Positions 38,501 to 52,201 of a stretch of DNA of 64,000 nt are shown here, in pieces; the stretch's first letter is position 1; each line of letters starts with the position of its first letter. A program made the translations under genes and the position numbers. The DNA is taken from positions 1 to 64,000 of the forward strand of contig JAHQIW010000088.1 of NCBI GenBank assembly GCA_019055375.1. The letters are read 5' to 3'. A model generated the notes under the pieces. It made no database searches. It had not been told where the DNA came from and was given only the letters and a program-made list of their open reading frames with translations. Origin of the DNA: Parelaphostrongylus tenuis (taxonomy: Eukaryota; Nematoda; Chromadorea; Rhabditida; Metastrongylidae).

Positions 38501-41500
38501 AAGGAATTTATGTTGATATCAGAATGCTAATATGCGCTTACCAGGTCAAGCCGTTAACGGTTTGTTCCTAACAAAACCGACAATTTGTATCGAAGAGTGA
38601 CTGCAGAAGGAACCGCGGTAGTGCAGTGGTTGGCACGCGCCCTTTAAAGAGCGCAACGCGGGTCCAACTCCCGTCAGATGTTAAAAGTATGCATATCACT
38701 AAGCATTACTGGATATGTATTATAATATTATATTTCAATTGTATACGGTGATCTCAGTCAAAAAACTCGTACTACTTTATCGTATGAATCAGTTTCGTAG
38801 TGAAACAGCAGCGCTTTATGAAGAAGAGACAGAACATACGTACTACGAAGGTCACACTTCTAGGTTTTTTGGTATTAAGAAAAATGAAGTGCCAAGATCG
38901 ATTAGTCAGAACGAATTGATAATATCTATAGTTAGTATTCATAAAGTGTTTGATGTAGAAAATATTGAGAACAATTGTCATTGGGTTAGCAAAAAATTCA
39001 CTACACTTTTCGTTTTTGCTAATTATTTTTCATGCATTCAAGTTTTTGTTTTTACTGTCGCTTAGAGCAGCTTCTTTCGGTTATTTTGAAATAAAACACT
39101 TATACATTTGTTTCATGACGAAATTGTCTCGAGAGCAAAAGCGATTGTTGATACTACACGAGTATCGTTTAGTTTCAAGTGCTACTGAAACTTTCCGCTG
39201 GATATTCGTGTAGTATCAATAACCGTTTTTGTTATCGTGGCAATTTCATCTTATAACAAATGTATAAGTGCTATATATCAAAATGACCGTAAGAAGGTGC
39301 TTTAAACGATAATAAGAACAAGAGCTCAAATGCATGAAAAGTAGCAACAAAAATGGAAAGGTCGGCAAAATTTCTTGTCAGTCCAATAATGCTGTTCACG
39401 ATTTTCTTTTCCAGCCAATGCTTCAGTATGTGCCGGTAATGGTAACACCACAACCAGCCGTAATACCTACACATATGAATCAAGCGGTGCTGCATCCATC
39501 AGTATTAATGCCAACATCCACCTTCTCTCGTGGAACCTATTGCCGACCACATATGCCGATCGCACATGGAAGTCAGTATGATTTGACCATTCGGCTACTA
39601 TTGTTACTCAAAATATCGGAGGACTATGGCAAAAATGTAGCGTCGAAGATTCGGATTTACTAGATTACATTTCAGATATTGAACAGCGTGCACAGGAACA
39701 GTCATCAGTACCGTATTCATATTATCTTGATCAAAAATCCCAAAATCACAGCAAAAAACAGTAGTGAGGATCGAACTCGCGATCTCGAGGCTACTATCAA
39801 ATCTGCTGTTGCTCAGCCGAAATTTGACTCTGTTCGTTCGGTTTCAAGTATTGCGACACAAGGTGGATGTTGCGATTACGTGCCTAGTAGTGTCCACTCC
39901 ACTGTGTCAGTTGCTTCACAGATTCGTAATATGCCAGTACCAAACAGTAATCGTGATCTGGATCGGTTCCTCGACGAAGTTTTTGATCAGGTTCGTTATG
40001 TGCAAATGCTTCATGTTTTGACGTTTCGAAATTCTGAACAGTTTTTTCTTCTGACTGACTGTTCACATCGATGTTTGGGTGAAGATCCAGCAACTATCCG
40101 GTCATTCAAAAAAGCATTAATCCAACATTCAAACGTCCTTGCACCTTAAGACATGAATATTGCATATTACTCTGAAAAGAAGTACGGTTACGGGAGAATT
40201 TGGCTTCATTCTAGCCTTCAATTTTGCAGTTCGTGAGGCTGAGGGTAATCTGGCCTTAATATTCGATGATGGCTATAAAGCTAATTGGAAAAACCCTGTT
40301 CTCGAACTTCTGATTACATGGAAACGATGTCTTATTTCATATTTTGAAACTCTAGATTTCCTTTCATCATTATTTGAGCCAACTCTAGATTTCTGTTTAC
40401 GAATTTACATAGATCCTATACCTTCGGTTTAGGTCTTATCACCTCATGACTTGGCAGTGGAGTTGAACACACACGAAATCGCTTCTTCTATTAAGGGTGG
40501 AGCATATGGTTCTACAAGTTGTATCTCAGTTAGTCAACCATCCTCTACTTACAAAACATTACTGTAGTTTGGAAAGTAAAAATTTAGCGACCATATCAAG
40601 AAGGAGTACCGTTCTATCAACAAGGTCACTATATCAATCCATATAGTCAAACTGGCATGGAAGCGGAGCAGTACGATTTTTTTGGACGTGAAACTATGGT
40701 AAACAAAACATTTGGATAATTTTACATAGTATCACCTATGAATGACTTATATTAAGGCTTCTAGAGGAATGGCACGTTCGATGGAAAGATCCCGTAGTCT
40801 TCCTCGTTATTCTGTCGCCAATAAAGAAGCAGTTACCTTCCGTCGTGATCTCCAGGTTAATCATTAGTCTAGTTCATTGTAAAATGTTGAGTCTTTTGCG
40901 ACTTAGTGTGGGTTTCGTGATGCTGATATTGTTCTCATCCGTGCGAAAGATAGGGGGCCACGAGTTGGAAAACATAAGTAAGTAGAAGTTCACATATTGA
41001 AGGACACATGCGTTTATGGCAAAATAGCACATAGTTTGATTAGCCATTCCAATGATTATGAGTCTTTCCAGATCTATTTTCCTATGTGAGTTTTTTCCTC
41101 GCACTGGTGAAGGTTTCTGGGTAGTTTTCCGTTGAACGGCACGAGATGAAGAAACGACCTCTATCGCTGAATAAGAATGTTTCATAATAGTGTTAGCAAT
41201 CATTCAAAGCTTAAATTTCCGGCTACTGCGCTACGTGTTTCCTCCTCGAAAAGTCTCTTTTACAACTCTAGCATTCACAGTAAAATTATGTTTCGCACCC
41301 CGCGCCCTTTTTTATCACTGCTTCGTTGGAATGACGAAAAGGATATGAACGTGTAAAGGAAATCTTGTTATATAAGAGTCGTACGTATCATGTGGAGTTT
41401 CTTTCAAAATGAAGAAAAAAAATCCCAAATTGAATAACAAGAATTGAACTCCACATGTGAGTCGTGCCAACGCGAATCAATCGCGGAACGCCGTCCAAAT

Positions 41501-42885
41501 CCGCGGTCAGTAGGCACCAAGTACAGACACCCAAATGCGCCTCATATGTTGAACCAGTACTCATGTCGAAAATTACGCTATCGAATGGTTACTTATAATA
41601 TGAGGAATGTATTCTGTCCTGTAAGAATTTTTCTGTTGTAAAACGCAGATGTTTTCTTTCTCCTGTAGCGTTATAAAAGGGTTTTTTCATAAAACAATCA
41701 CGAAGCACAGTAGCCAGAAATTCGACCTTTTGAATGATTACCAACACTCTCATATGAAACTCTTGTTCAGCGAAGGGGTTTGTTTATTCATCCGTGCCGT
41801 GTAACAGAAAAGAGGCGATCTTTATAATTCCTTGATTCTAATGTTCATTTTTCTTACACTTCAAACCTTTGTTCAAGTTTACATAAGAAACGAATCTGAT
41901 GTGGTAATTGATCGGCAGAAGGAACTGTAGCTGTTTGCAGTGAAAATATCTCGCGAAATGACCTTTTTTCAAAAAATTTTGCACTAGATTGGCAATCCTC
42001 CTCTCAAAATTGATGTGTCTAACTTTACAGCGAATTAGCGTCCCTCAGATCAAAGACGTACTGTAATCATACCATATCTATTTTTCGGTTAATATCTCGT
42101 ATATGTAAGAATCTAATGGGATATTTTGAAAGTTTAGTTATTACTTGGACAGCATTGCTAAGTTTCTTATATGGGAGAGGTAACAATGTGTTATAAACAT
42201 AAAATGATACATTGTGAGAAATGAGTCTAACTTAGTCCAGAGATGACTTCAGATAAAGCATCATATTTTTTATGTTCAAACACTTTCTCCCTCTATTCAT
42301 TCATGAGCTTTTGAAGTTTATCCAGTACCGCCGCTCCGAAGTCCCCACCATACTGCCTTCCTGTCCTATGCGCACCTAAGAGAGTACTTGTCCGACCTTT
42401 CGACTTTCCATCTAGGTGTTCTCTGATGCGGACACAGAATGATTTCCTTGCTTCGTCTAAGCATTTATCACCACTGTCTTATAAAAGATCTGACATGCTG
42501 TGCCTAAATTCAAGCAGTCTCCGTCCCTACCATTATTGCATATTACGCAATCTTCTGCGTTATATAGGCGGTCACAGACGCTTCCGGATAGAATTTCAAA
42601 TAGTCAAAATTCGCATCTTTTTGAAGCGGCTTATAGCGATATTGCGCGCCGACTATGAAACTCAATTATCTTTCTGCACAACACACTAAGAAGATATATA
42701 GGAAGCCAAGTACAATATGAAAATTGCCAGATTTGAGCTATTGAATGACTCTTGAGAGCCTGAAAAAAGACGGAATAGGCTTTGTCCCCAGTTAGGTGAG
42801 AAATGGATTTAGATAAAAGAATTGTGCCGAACATCATTTTCGTTGTGGCGTCTCTCTCTTAACAATAATTATGTGCACGTGTGGA

Positions 42886-42924
<39 letters not shown>

Positions 42925-45900
42925 GGAAAGTTTGTCCGATATATCATGGATCGTACGTCTTGGCTCTGAGTAAGGCGAAGTTGTCGAAACGTTACCCATC
43001 GATTTTGATGGAGGAAGTTCAAACCTTGTGTAAGTTTTATTTGAAGAAAAAGACGGTTCGTAAGATACTTTCCATTACTCATGTAGGTTCGTTGAAGATC
43101 AGTCTCTTGATCCGCTATTTACAATGTTGCATGTACTAAAAAATGAGAAAAGGTTGGAAGAGAAAGAATGTAAGACGACGCATACTACTGAGCAAAGAGG
43201 AGGATTTCGATTATGCTTGATCGGCCAGGAATGTCTGTCTAATTTCTGAAATATTGGTGCAGCATATCCTATTTTAGCAAGAATCGGACGATTCTTACCC
43301 GTCAGATGTTTGTACAATGAGAGAGTACGTGCTGCCATCAGAGCAACCTACACCAAAGATGCAACGATCGTCTGGAAATCACGAGACTATAAAATCTAAT
43401 AGCACGTTATATGAGCCACAGCAGATGGTCTTCATGATGCCTGTAGAAATGAACTGTACGTTTCAATGTGACTTTTCCATTTTTGCTCTATCACGAACAG
43501 CCATATGATAAATCTTTTTTTCAAGCATCAGTGGGTCAAATGATACCCGTACTCATGACTCCTGGAATGATAAGTCATCCAGTAGCTTCAAATACAGTAA
43601 GCCAGCTAGTATGATTTTGTCACTAAATTCCATAAGGGTGACATAAATTTGAGAATTTTTCAGATAACCTGTACTTTGCCGAACACTCACAAAATGATAA
43701 TGCCACCTAGACAGAGGTACGAATATTCTTGACGAATTATCCCGCTTGCATTCTGTTGTTGAGGTGTTCTGATTTGTTCAAGTTTTGATGTCAGATATTC
43801 TGATGTATAAAAAATGTATTAGGAAATGTCAAGTTAGAACAGTGGTTAGCCGCTTTCTTTTGAGTACTGGCAGGGGGTCGTACTCCTTTTTCGTCTATTC
43901 CAGGCGGAATCGATCTTTGGATGCTTGTTCTATTGTGAACGATGATGTTTCTACCTATCAGACTTTTATGGTGACGATTTGTTTTGACTTGTTGTTGTAG
44001 TTGTTTTTTTTAGCTTCCCTTTTTTGTACAGTTTGATGTTCGATCCATATTCAGTTCGGGAATGTATCGTGGATCGTTTTTTGCTACGTGAGGTGAAAAT
44101 AGTGGGGTTTGCGATGCATTGATATCTTCATGATAAGAGTACATCATTATTAGTAGCTGAATCAGAGTGAACACTACCCGTCTCCTCCGCATGTGACTTG
44201 CCCCATACACCAGCTACCATATCGTTTTTGCAAGAATTAATGTAACGCCCAGTTGATACTGTTTCCTGTTTTTTTTCTTTTTCCAATCATCTGAGTTTAT
44301 GAACGACTTTTGTGGACAACAAACTGCATTCTGACAAACTCTTTTTTTGGAATCTCGCAATTTCAAACGAAATTACCCAGGAACGTTTGAGAAACAAACA
44401 GTTCACTTTGAGAATAGCGGTGATTTACGGCCTCTGTGTTACTGCTTCTTTTCAGCGCACCATCTGAAATGTGAAGTTTTAAGTCATGAGAACCTTCCAC
44501 GAGGTAGTTGTATGACTGCTTTCTTTGCAAAAAATAAAAGGTTGAAAATGATGAATTTTATTCAAAAAGCGTCGATTATACTCAAATAAATGTGAATAAT
44601 CTATAAAACTGGGCAGTAATCTTGAAAAATTGCCACTAATAGGCTTAAATGCTAGTACGAACGTAAAGTGTATGCAGATAAGGCGATTTTACGACAAATC
44701 ACAACAATGTACGCATACGACCGAGACGTGTTATCAAGCCCATCTTAGCTACTCCAGAGTGTGTGCCAACTCGATGTGTTCCAAATCATATTTTCCTATT
44801 GATTCAAATCAAATTTGGTATTATGTGTTTTGTGAAAGAATTCCCTAATCTCCTCATGCGAAGTGTTAGTCATAATGCTGAATTTGATATGCTTACTATT
44901 GCTAGAGCATTTTATGCGATAAGTACATACGGAACCATTTCAGAATTCATCGTCATTAACTGCGAGCAGGCAAGGTACCATCGGCGAAACGCCAAAACCA
45001 GTGTCTGGCCTGATGAGGTAAGCAATATCAGCGTGATGTCGACTTCTCCTTTGCGATATTTTTTAGAAAGATTCTGTGTTATTTTGTTATTTGTGTAGTA
45101 CATTAATTCCAAAGTCTACTATTATGTCATAAAAATATATTATTCGTGAGTTTGAAGTATATAAATTTTATTTTATCAAAACCCCATGTTCTATGCATCA
45201 AATACTCTTTGTAACATTGAATCCCAAGCTACTTTTTCCTTCTTTTTGGCGGGATAAGGGGTGAGGGTAATGCAAAATCTTGCTTCTCAAAATTTCAGAT
45301 GTTTTCTATTTGCCACGTGTAATAAGTCATTCTTGACCTTTGTTTTACAACCGCTATTTTACGTTGTTTAGACCAGATCAGTCCAACTCGATACCACGTC
45401 CGCTACCGCGAGCGACTAATCCGCCTGTCGTATCACCTGCGTCTGGACGAAGACAGAATGTACCCTCAATTTATTATAATTTATTCTGATGCTTTTTTTT
45501 CGCAATTCCATTCTATAAATTATAGGGTTTAAGTCGCAATCAACAGCAATCGTATCGAGAGCCTGTAGTGCAGAACACCATCTTCAATTCAGAGCATCCG
45601 AATCCGCAAAAGTTTCGAGTTGCTGAAAAGAATCTGGTCAAGGAAATTCAACAAAAAGAGCAAGAAGCGCTGCAGAAGATTAACGAACGACTCAAGGTGT
45701 GCTGCTTTTGACGTTATTGCGTGCTATTGATTTTATACATGGCAAAATTAAACTCTTCATAATATCATCAGTGCTTATCAGTGAATGAGCCATTTTATTA
45801 CCTGTTTTCTGATTGACGTTTTCTACTTGAGGCTGCCTAGCCTATACGATAATTGAATTCCTGAGAAATAACATCACGGGCTTCTTCCTCACCACGTTTT

Positions 45901-48900
45901 TTTATTTTCGATATTAAAAGTGATCAATGCTAATAATCGGGAGGGTTGTGCTCAATTTATATTCCATATACATTCCATATTCCATAAATCCATATACAAC
46001 AGTGAAAATCCCAAGCCGATCTCATCATTTCTTGGATATATTATTGACTTTACAGTGATGAAAGTAATTGTTCAAATAGAGCATAATTAAGATTTCATTT
46101 CCCTGAAGGCATACCAAAGTTCTCCTGAATGTACGCAGTAGTGGGACAAGGCATGAATGTTTTTAAACGATCACACTCAGACAATCATCCAGAATTTTGT
46201 TGTAGAAGATTTCAAAAACTTTCAGCGCAATTTTTGATTTTTACATGAGCTACTACTGACCTTTGGAGATTTGAGACATATTACAAACAGATATATTGCT
46301 ATATCAAATACAAATACTGCTTTTCCATGTTTTTAGTCTAAATGGAACCTAGGCTCTACACAATAACGTTCTTTTTATTCAATACTGTCTTCTCTCAATG
46401 CTTTTCTGTGTTGTTGAGATGTTCACCTGCTAGAGAGCTCACTTCTAACATTCATACCAATGAAAATCCTACCCAGAAGCTCCCTCTATCGAACGAACAA
46501 GCGCGTGGTTTTCACACCGAAGAAGAAAGTCGATCCTTCAATCACGCATTTATTTCAAACACCAAATGAGCATCGCCAATTCTCTAGCACTCAACCGCAC
46601 ACTGATGATGAAAAACAGGTACAACTGTGTGATCGTAGCTCTATGTAACTTTTTCTTTCCTCATTCAAAACTGTCGTTAAATGTTCACCGACCTATTTCC
46701 ACTAGATGAGAGTTTTTTCTTGACAACTCATTTTTTGAAGAGAGCTCATTCTGTAAATTTCCGGAGCCAGATTGTTTACTCATAGGCGCTTTTCTCTAGA
46801 AATTTCAGCCTGATTTTAATACCCTTTGATGTAAAGTGATGTGTAAACTTTCGCGTCAGGCGGGACTCGAACCCGTATCCCACTCTATCCGGGAGCGCCT
46901 ACTCTAATCCGGATTCAGACGACCGCTAGAAGCGGTTAAGTAAAAGAATTTTGGATGATTCTAATATTTAGTTCTAAGAGACAGTTCCTCTATTTGTTGA
47001 ATAATGATGCGCGCTTTGCGCCATTTCGGCAACTAACATGTCAGAATTGGGACGATTTTTATCATATGAAATATAAGAACTAGCTCAGAGGCACTTTATT
47101 CGTCTAGAATTATCATCTGTTATGAGTCATTCATAATTCACTGACACTGTTCGAAAGGACGACTATGTCAATCTCGTCTCAGTTGAACGACGATCAAAAG
47201 CATTGACAAGATGTTGTTGTAATGACAATACGATCGTGATAGCAGAGAATTGAACGGCTGTTGTCGGGTTCACTTTGACGCTGTTGAATGCCTTCTTGTA
47301 TTATTGGCCAGAAGAAAGTCGGCAAAAAGGTTTTTTTTTTGGATAAAATTCAAACATCTTCGTTTCATTCAAAGCCGATTGATTGAACTCGGTAGTCAGG
47401 AGGTATTTGTTCGTCTTTGTGAGATAGATGTTCGCTGCCGTATCGTGTCAAATTCAATAAAGTGGGTGCAGATCACTCGAATGATGAGCTTCGAAAAATG
47501 CTGGCTCGTCGTCCAAAGAAGAACGTCAGGAGATGTTCCGAACAATAGATCTGATGGATTTTTATGACCATGTTGTGGGTTACATGAGCTATAGTTAAGA
47601 ATCCTTCGTTCTCATTTGATTGAATGTGTGGAAGTCCATGCTAAGCACAGTCTCTATGAAACGCTTGTAGACGACGCAACCAACCAAACCATACATAAGT
47701 CAAGCTTCTCCAGCGGATTGGTTGAGCACGTCTCCTTGCAGTCGCGAAGATAGCCCAGTTGTGGCGTTCCAAAGGTCGCGTGTTGTTGATTGCTGCAGAG
47801 TGTTGGGGAGTGGGAATCAGCTCCACGCGGGCTGCGACGAGCATCACAACCGCTCGGCTACGGCACCCTTATCTTTTACTTCATAAAAATTATACTTGAG
47901 GCGTTAATATTGACTAGGCAAATGGGCCAGTATAGTGAGCTTCTCTTTAAGAATCAAATCGCCTGTATGAATGTTTCGCGAACGTGCTATAAAATAGGAC
48001 GACGCGATCGTCATAGTTCTTTTACAGCATTTTTTTGATTGCCAAGGCAGCTGAAACTGTACGTGGTTGCCTAATCTATCCCTAATTTTGAACCATTATA
48101 TTTGCTTTTTTTTCTCTTTTGTTTTCAGAACCAACGATCTCGAGCAGAGTGGATATACGAGGATGAAGTAGGACAGCAGACAGAGGTGGAACGTCCTCAT
48201 AGCGCAGCAGTTTCTTGTATGATATGCGGCACTTATGTTTTTTCTCATATTTTAGACTCTTTGGTATTTTTACAGCACTGTTGGAGCCACAGAAGTACGA
48301 CGCTGATTCTGTAAATATAAAACAGAAGCCAACAGTGAGATACGCTAAACAGCCGTGGAAGCTTACAATAAGAAAAGAGGTGTGCGAATGCCTTACGAAT
48401 AAGTCGTGTTTCAAGAGTTTTCAATTATCATCGTATTTTTTTTGTATCTCCATTTTCAGATGTTTCATCCACAGGAAGTTCTAGATGACGTCAATGTCAT
48501 CAATCAAGTTTTCGCGCAAATTATTTCAGACTGTCGAAAAGGCATTGCATATCGTATCCGAACATATGAGAGAGACGATGTTGTTAATTTATTAAGTGAG
48601 TTTAGATGCAAACTTGTACAAATCCTCTTCAGATTTGTTGAATTTTATTTCGCAAAAATACTGTAATTTGGACCTCAGTAAAGGTTGAGCGCTCGCCATG
48701 CTTGTAAATGTTTCTTTAAGAGGCGAACAATATTCCTCCAGAATTACTGAATAAACAGGAAGAAATTCCTGTCGACGTGAAAGTTGCTGTTATTTCGGCA
48801 GCTCGTAAATGGCCATTGTATTTCATGCAAGTTTACGAGGTGAGAAAAAAATTCCTCTCAAAGTTTTATACATATAGATTTTTCTATAACAGGTAATTTC

Positions 48901-51900
48901 TAGGTTGTGGAAGAACGCACCGATGAGTCCGTGTCTGTACTTCTTTCTATTAGTGAACATGGTGTTCAGCTGATTCAGCATACTCCATTGGACAAAGAAA
49001 ATCCTTTGAAAATTCAGGATCATTTCGAGTCAGTCCAGAACGAATTATAACTTTTCACTATTTAGAACATAACGCTTTCACTTTAGTAATCCTTTATAGT
49101 TTTTCTGATTTGTCGACCATTACTGTGGAAAGTGATGGATTACTCTGTGTACATACAAGAAACGGCATTTCTATTCGCCTACGTACAAAATTGGCTCCAC
49201 AGATCAAGGAACAAATCGATAAATGCATGTTCGGTCAAATGCAGGTATATGGTTGCTGTTATAATTTGTTTTTTGGTTCCTATTTTCAATGTTCAAGTAT
49301 ATTAATGAGAAAACACTTCAATGGATTTCAGCGTAGACAATTTCTTCGTGCCACATCTGATTACGTAACCAAACAACCGAACCTCTTATCGTTCAGTAAA
49401 GGCGACACTATCGAACTTGTATGTTGTTTGACCCGATAAATTTTCAAAGCTATCGCTTACTAATGCAGAAGAAACATCACGAGTTCTTATACATCCTCCA
49501 TTATCAGGTCCCCCTACCAACCAGCGAAGTGACGCCGCCTGGATCGTGGCTTTACGGAAAAATCGGAAATCGTTTTGGAAGCCTTCCTGCACAATATGTC
49601 GTCCCACTCGACGATAATAATGTTCGTTGATCTTGATACTTAGCTGCTATGCACCTCAAATCGATTTTGGCTCTTTCTGATTATAAGAAACAAATGAAAA
49701 ACTGGTCTCATTTGCTGGACAAAAAATTTTCATGGGAATGTTAGGTATCGTTGGTAAGCTTAGATTTTTGGCCACTGCTGCACGTCGCCGTTTTTCCAAA
49801 GCACCCCTTTATAACGCTCTAACATTTAAAGTAAAATCACGTTCGTAAAACCACGTGTTTTTTATCTCGATCATTTCTTTTATCGGGACAGAACTCCTTC
49901 CTTAGGATGCTATTCCTCAAACTATAGCACAAGCTTCAAGGAACTCAAAATGTATTGCTTTTAAAAAAGCCCTTTTGATCTTTCGATCTCCTTTGGTCTT
50001 TTGATTTGTGCTTTGAACGTCATCGGGCAGAGCTTTTTCTTTGGACTGTTAGCAATTAACTTTTAGGGTGATGTTTTCTGATCCTAGCGGTATGCTTATT
50101 TTTTGGAAATACGACTTAGTAAGGAAGATATGATCATGTTTTACATTTTCGGCGGTTGCTTACTAGCTATTCGACAAGGCGGTGGCCATGGCAGGGGCGG
50201 GCCAAGGCGCAACGAACGACATTTTGTTATCCTATTGGGAATTTTTCCTCCTCTTTGAAGAAACTCAAGATAAAATGATCGGCTAAGATATTATGAAAAT
50301 TTTTCTACACATTGATATGCTTTTCGGCTTCCAGTGAATTATATGCATGATAAGAATGAAGGCGAAAGGCAAATTTGTACATAATATTTGATCTGGATGC
50401 CGCAGCGTTATATAGGGGTGTTTCAGAAAATCGGTGACATGGGCTGTAGCCTTAAGTCTTAGCTTTCAAATGGACACTATTACTCCTATGAGAATTTCCT
50501 CTCTAGCGAATGAGATCGGTTTTTCATTTGTTCCCTTCTAATTAGAAAAAACCTCGATCTTTTGAGAATCTACCTTTCGAAAATATAGAATCTCGCATGT
50601 AGAAGATGTGTGTACTATCTTATAGCGAGAACTTCAAGAATCGTATCATACCCTGCCATTGATGTACGATAGCATCGTCGACGATAGTGGTCACATGAAC
50701 GGCTATAAGTACACAATGTTGGAGTTCGCACTCAACCACTTCCGTGGGCCGAAAAGATTCGACAACAGTCTAAAGAAAAACAGTATGTTGCTATATGTTG
50801 CATATTATGACTGGCATAGTATAAATAGTGTTTAGAAAAGGTAACGCACTTCCGAAGATTATAAGATTTTGGGTATTTTTTATGGGTATGGGTATTTTTT
50901 TTTACTACATTACTCAGTATTCCCTCTCTTATCGTTCACGTATAGGATCGCCAAATAATCCAAGTAAAAGAAGATTATTTAGAAAAAAAACTCAGCCGTC
51001 TAAAAACTCTTTCAAAGTATATGGTTAAAGAAGAAGTAATTAAACTGCCTTCAGTTGTGCATCATAATGTGCACTAAGAACGTGTGATTTTCCTATTGAA
51101 AAATGCTCCCCGGTCTCCAGCTGAAAGTTTACTTAAGCTGAAAACAAAGTTGTTTTTGGTGATGTTTTCATAACAGCATTTGGAAGTCAATTTTCACTTC
51201 TTAAATTCTATTTCAAATATTCAAATGGATAATGAATTTTTCGCACTAAAATTTTGATTTAGAATTTTCATTATAGTAGAAGAGTAGAGTAGGATATGAC
51301 CCTAATGATGGAATAATTTCAGGAGCGGAGTGGACGTGGAATGACATCGCTCATAAAATCAAATTTACTGATAAGCCGATCTCGCGTTCTTTAATTCGTT
51401 TTGACTCAGGCGAACTGAACAAACTGGCATGCGAGACGTTCTTGTGTGAGTTCGCGCTTCTCCTCCTTACAGTGTGAACAATGAACAAAAAAGAAAAGGA
51501 TGTGATTGTAAATTCTCTCTGTTAGTCCCAAGACCGACTATGTCATAATCTCGGCATTCTTAAATAGTTCCTTGTTATTTTTGATTGAGCTTGACACGGA
51601 GTAGCATAATTAACCTCCTTTCTCAATCTCTTTCTGTTATCTCTTATAATCATGTCTTTGTCATTAACCTATGTTTATTTGGTTGTCGCCTTTCAACGGA
51701 TGATGAGGAATCTAAAAATTCCCTTACAAAAATAATGACAATGAAGAATCGTAGAGCGAAACAAGCTATTGTAGTTTTATCACTTCAAAACGGTAGCAGA
51801 TACTTATTATCCATGACTAAGCGCAGATGATGCTACATAAATAGGACCTCATTATTAAGCCTACTAGTGAACATTGTTGACAGGGAGCTGTTGGCAGTAT

Positions 51901-52160
51901 AAATCGATAGAAGCCTTCTATAAGGCTTCATAGCTCAGTGCAAGCCATCATCAACATCTATAGATGGTTATATTTAAGTTCGTATCCAGCTGTACCTAAG
52001 AAGTCTGTTTGAATTTTTTTTCAAAGAATGTGCAGAAGGAATTTGATTATAGAAGATGACCATGCATGCAAATTGTTTTTTTGATATTTGAACCTAAATG
52101 ATTCAAATTAGTGCGCATTTGTAAACATCCCAACATTTCTTCTCGATCCAAAAGAATGTT

Positions 52161-52201
<41 letters not shown>

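Noticed and set aside
39679..40149. Single 156-residue ORF as one exon
   Set aside because: Only its middle part (PKFDSVRSV to FLDEVFDQ) is coding-like; a clear donor follows at 39991 and the 5' part is in the wrong frame for splice phase.
44763..45098. 111-residue ORF in the linker intron
   Set aside because: No family likeness, no phase-linked splice sites; treated as intron.
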